Part shown: positions 60,218 to 64,000 of the stretch, piece by piece | Layout: each line of letters opens with the position of its first letter | Position numbering within the stretch: the first letter of the stretch is position 1 | From: Chondrilla cf. caribensis | Lineage: Eukaryota > Porifera > Demospongiae > Chondrillida > Chondrillidae | Length of the DNA: 64,000 nt | NCBI GenBank assembly: GCA_964020155.1 | Contig: OZ026556.1 | Location: 167,501 to 231,500 of the forward strand | Reading direction: 5' to 3' | The notes under the pieces: generated by a model | The model's input: the letters and a program-made list of their open reading frames with translations, nothing else | The model's database searches: none | Told to the model about the DNA's origin: nothing | Translations under genes and position numbers: made by a program

Positions 60218-62042
60218 ATGAGTTCAAGATCTGAACGAGTTGGAGGTTTCACAAGAGGCAGCGGGAAGCGTGGTTCTGGTGGACGTTTTAGTTCTCACTA
60301 TTCCGGTCGTTCAGCTAATCTAGACTCTCAGAATTCTCGTAGGGACTATGACGGGGACAACCACTCGCGATTTAGATCTCACAGCTCTCGCGGTGGATAT
60401 CACAACGTCAGTCCGGACCGCCGACACAGCGAGCGCGGTATGAACTACCACTCACACTATTCTGGAAAAACAAGTAGTGGGGTTAGAGTCCCCGGGGGCT
60501 CGGGTGAGTTACTTCCTCCAGAGTTCACTGCGTTCCTACATAGCTCGTTCAATTATCTCCTTATTCGATATATCCATTGTTTTCTGTTTATTTTTTCTTG
60601 ATAATTTGGGATGGCATATTTGTTTAATTCAGTACTTGTGATCAATTGTACACATCCATCGCTATGAATAGTTATCGGTTGGTTTATGATTGTGTTTTAG
60701 AAGACCCACAGCTGTCCACATTGTGGACAAAGCTTGAGAATGCACAAGATGCTGAACAGTGTCATAGGATCGCACAGCAGATTAAGAATATAACAGAACA
60801 GCATGAGAATAAGCAGGTGTGTACAGGGCGGTGTGTTGGTCTGTACAGGACAGTGTGTTGGTCTGTACAGGGCGGTGTGTTGGTCTGTACGGGGCGGTGT
60901 GTTGGTCTGTACAGGGTGATGTGTTGGTCTGTACTGGGTGGTGTGTTGGTCTGTACTGGGCCGTGTGTTGGTCTGTACAGAACAGTGTGTTGGTCTGTAC
61001 AGGGCGGTGTGTTGGTCTGTACAGGGCGGTGTGTTGGTCTGTACAGGGTGGTGTGTTGGTCTGTACAAGGTGGTGTGTTGGTCTGTACAGGACAGTTTGT
61101 TGGTCTGTACAAGATGGTGTGTTGATATGTACAGGACGGTGTGTTGGTCTGTACAGGGTGGTGTGTTGGTCTGTACAGGGTGGTGTGTTGGTCTGTACAA
61201 GATGGTGTGCTGGTCTGTACAAGATGGTGTGCTGGTCTGTACAAGACAGTGTTTTGGTCTGTACAGGATGATGTAACTTGTTGTATGTACACCCACATGC
61301 TGGTGTGCATAGTCTGTACCTTTCCTCTGAAGGATCAAGTTACACTTCTACAATTCTAGAATTCTACAATGCTGGCTACTCACACATTTACAAACCTCAA
61401 TTTTGTTTTTTCCCAACAGACTGTTGGACGTCTGGCTGAGCAAGCATTCACCTCTATTGATCGTGTCCTTGTTGAGTGGTAAGCATCAAACCTCACTCAA
61501 ACCTCACTCGAACCTCACTCAAACCTCACTCCAACCTCACTCAGGCCTCACTCATTCCACATGGTGTATCTCTTGCCATTATCTTGAGTGCTGTTGCCCC
61601 AAGTTGTGTTATCACAAGTGCTGTTTTCACAGGGACAACCGTAGTCTTCGTGACACCCTCTCCCGCATCATGGGACACATTGGAGTGGCCATGGGACCCA
61701 ATGCCCAACGGTACCTCGATGTTCACACACACCCCACCCTACAGTGTGGCCTGGTCGATGTTCACATTACCGTACTTGTATTTCCAACAGTTACTTCCAC
61801 TGGATTCTGGTGAGGTCGAATGTCACCACCTCAGGGGATGTTTACACTAAGGCTGTTTATCTCAATGGGCTACACCACACCTTGTCATCTGATTCTGATA
61901 TCTCCACATTTGCCAAGGCCATACCCGTGAGTGCATACCAGGTGTAGCATGAGCAGATATGAGACAAATTATGTGTGGTTTTTGTTTCTTGCAGAGTACA
62001 TTAGAAAGTCTACAACGGTATTTGGAAGCAGTGGAATCACCT

Positions 62043-62107
<65 letters not shown>

Positions 62108-62153
62108 ATGCGTGCGTGTATGTGTGCGTGTGTGTGCGTGCGTGTATGTGTGC

Positions 62154-62185
<32 letters not shown>

Positions 62186-64000
62186 GTGTTCTCTCATTGG
62201 CACACTGTTGTATTCACATGTTCTGTACTCATATACGTCCATACATGTGTGTTCATGTTTAGTTCTGTTGGGACCTCTTGTCAAGTGTCTGGTGGAGATT
62301 GGGAAGAATTACCGCCAGTACTTTGGACAGTACTTCAAGGTGAGTAGGGTTGCAAAGGAGGACATCCCAAATGTTATGGGTCGTATAATTTCACTAATTT
62401 CCCTTCATTCTCAAATTGACCATGGTCTCCCCACATAGAACACAGTGGACATCCTGGTCGGGTGGCACATTGACACTACACAGGAGCCGTCCTTGCTTGA
62501 CTTTGTGTCCAGTGAGTGGTGTACACATGGTGGTTCGGCGTCTCTGGAGGTATTCATTCATCCATTGTATCCACATGTTTCTTCCTCACCAGATGCTCTT
62601 CAGTCATTCACTGTCTACTGGGTCAACGACATGCAGTTCACTTTAGATCTCATGAACCAGTTTCTAGAGGACATGGAAGCCTACAGTAAAGTGAGTGTAC
62701 ACTCCATTTCACTACTGGTGCAACAGAGGATAAAACCTTTATTTTTGTTTTTGAAATTTTGAACATACATGCACATGCACACTTAACACACACACACACA
62801 CACACACACACCACCAATGTCCATGTACGTACTTTGAACCCTATACAATGAATATGTCAGTTTGTGTACTTTATGCTTCATCAGGAATTGTCAGGAGGAG
62901 AAGGTGAATATTCACAAGACGAACTCTCCACTCCAGATCTCTGTATGAATAAGCTGATTGTGTTGATCAAGTGAGCACACCTCTTGCTAACAGCATCAGT
63001 CATGCTCACCTCTGTACTGGCCCCTTGCTGGTTTCCGTATTGACTGCCCTCCCTCCAGGGTCTTCACTGTACCTTCACTCACTGTTGTTCTCCCTCCAGG
63101 GTCTTCACCACTGTTGTCATGGGACTGGGAGACCACTTCTCCCCTTCCAGAGGTTATGGAATCACCTCAAAATATGTTACTGATGTACGTATGTACCCAA
63201 GTGATGCTGCATGTGACCTGCATGTGACTACAACATTTTCATGCCCAAACACACTCCTCCTCCTGTACATGTAGGTGATTTCCCTTTTACTGAAGAGTAT
63301 TAGTAAAGCTAATGATTGTCTCTATTCAGAAGAACTCCTTATTGCTGGTGAGGAGTGTGCTTAGGTTTATATTTGTTGTTGTTACTGTGTTGACTATTAT
63401 TTGACTGTTTGCATCATCAGCAAACAGCTGCTTCCATGCTCTTTGCAAGTGTTTGGAGGTTCACTTCAGTCCCAGGGTGGATCTGATGTTGGACTTTGTC
63501 CTCCATCAGTTCAATGACACGGACTCCTATTCAGAGGCACACACACTGTCAGCATCTCAGCTCATCCTCCTCATTGCTGAGAGCCTGCAGACCGGTTTAC
63601 CCCTGTCCTTCATCCAACACGTTCTGGATGTAAACTCTCCCATTCTTCAATTCAGATACAGTGCGAGTCAAAAGGTGGGCACTTGAATGTAAATCTTCTT
63701 CATCTGAGGCAGTCAATAGCTGTATCCCGCCCTCCAATTGTAGCTCATGGACACTTTAATAAAGTTGTATCAAACTTTGTTCAGTATCAGGAAGATTCCT
63801 CTTCTCGACGTGTGCTATCAGCTGGTGAACGCTGATCTTGATACTGCGATGAAGGACCTTCTCAGAGTGCTGGAGACACACAGCACTCTGCCGTCCTCCA
63901 AAGAGGACTCTGGTACCAACCATCGCAACCTGAGTCCGTACGAAGCACAAGGAGCCGTTGTGTTTGATCTTGCTATTTTATCCCAACTGTTAGCAGCCAC
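60218..64000 (+). CDS. SMG1: SMG1 kinase, N-terminal part (runs off the window)
   Basis: SMG1 is the PI3K-like kinase that phosphorylates UPF1 in nonsense-mediated decay. The first exon encodes an Arg/Ser/Gly-rich low-complexity start ([20 protein letters not shown]), like vertebrate SMG1. Helical HEAT-like exons follow: [60 protein letters not shown] and [40 protein letters not shown] is near-identical to vertebrate [19 protein letters not shown]. Next are [33 protein letters not shown] with ITSKYVTD, and [20 protein letters not shown]. About the first fifth of the protein is present; the kinase domain lies beyond 64000. Introns hold a 22-bp minisatellite, an 11-bp repeat and TG tracts. Confidence 0.9.
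60815..61272. repeat. 22-bp minisatellite in an SMG1 intron
   Basis: About 20 tandem copies of gtgttggtctgtacagggcg plus two bases, with frequent single-base variants, in the intron after the exon ending TEQHENKQ. Open frames on both strands are repeat artefacts. Confidence 0.95.
61493..61556. repeat. 11-bp tandem repeat in an SMG1 intron
   Basis: Six copies of aaacctcactc with point changes, starting just after the donor that follows RVLVEW. Confidence 0.88.
62044..62188. repeat. TG/TGCG microsatellite in an SMG1 intron
   Basis: Pure TG passes into mixed TG, TGCG and TGTA repeats, in the intron after [11 protein letters not shown]. Confidence 0.95.

Noticed and set aside
60697..61338. Thr/Pro/Gln/His- and Cys/Val/Gly-rich frames on both strands
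   Set aside because: Products of the 22-bp minisatellite in an SMG1 intron.

Overview
The window is nuclear DNA from an animal with a compact, intron-rich genome. The genes are metazoan: STIL, mitochondrial aconitase, RRN3, AIMP2, a PRPP-synthetase-associated protein, UTP6, SLC25A10, TMED2, WDR90, a C22orf23-family protein, NUDCD3 and SMG1. Most introns are short GT-AG introns of roughly 50-400 bp, many start codons lie back to back within 40-300 bp, and introns hold TG/CA microsatellites and private minisatellites. Protein divergence from vertebrates and this compactness suggest a marine invertebrate. A sponge is my best guess, but I could not test it. Gene calls come from reading conserved peptides and GT-AG junctions by eye; no search was run.

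Layout. 1-834 (+): 3' end of an unidentified gene with a low-complexity tail. 969-5204 (-): STIL. 5716-10951 (-): ACO2 with a complete mitochondrial presequence. 11131-14551 (+): RRN3, divergent from ACO2. 14598-16592 (+): an intronless HEAT-repeat gene starting 46 bp after the RRN3 stop. 16720-18010 (-): AIMP2, divergent from PRPSAP (18085-20081, +). 20587-24064 (+): UTP6. 24249-26120 (+): SLC25A10. About 26.1-48.2 kb is a repeat-dominated island containing a tRNA-derived SINE, the last three exons of TMED2 (29696-30247, -) and a nested tandem array of about 15 kb. 48244-57380 (-): WDR90. 57423-58516 (+): C22orf23 family, 42 bp from the WDR90 start. 58794-59918 (-): NUDCD3. 60218-64000 (+): 5' part of SMG1, running off the end.

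The most unusual structure is the array at about 31.17-46.53 kb. A ~360-bp tandem repeat (R2) is split by a ~187-bp tandem repeat (R1), which is itself split by a third array (R3). R3 contains 25 consecutive monomers of only two lengths, 207 bp or 161 bp (one 207-bp monomer carries a 6-bp insertion). At each junction the outer repeat resumes almost exactly where it stopped. R3 is bounded by inverted ends carrying ACGT tracts, each R3 monomer carries a near-perfect palindrome, and R3 reads as a diverged R1 in the opposite orientation. This looks like foldback/MITE-type elements turned into satellites by repeated insertion and amplification. TMED2's expected signal-peptide exon is not visible between its second exon and WDR90, so the island has either swollen its first intron or removed its start.

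The genes share no single pathway. STIL and WDR90 both act at centrioles, and RRN3 and UTP6 both serve ribosome production, but nothing here shows that these linkages are more than chance.
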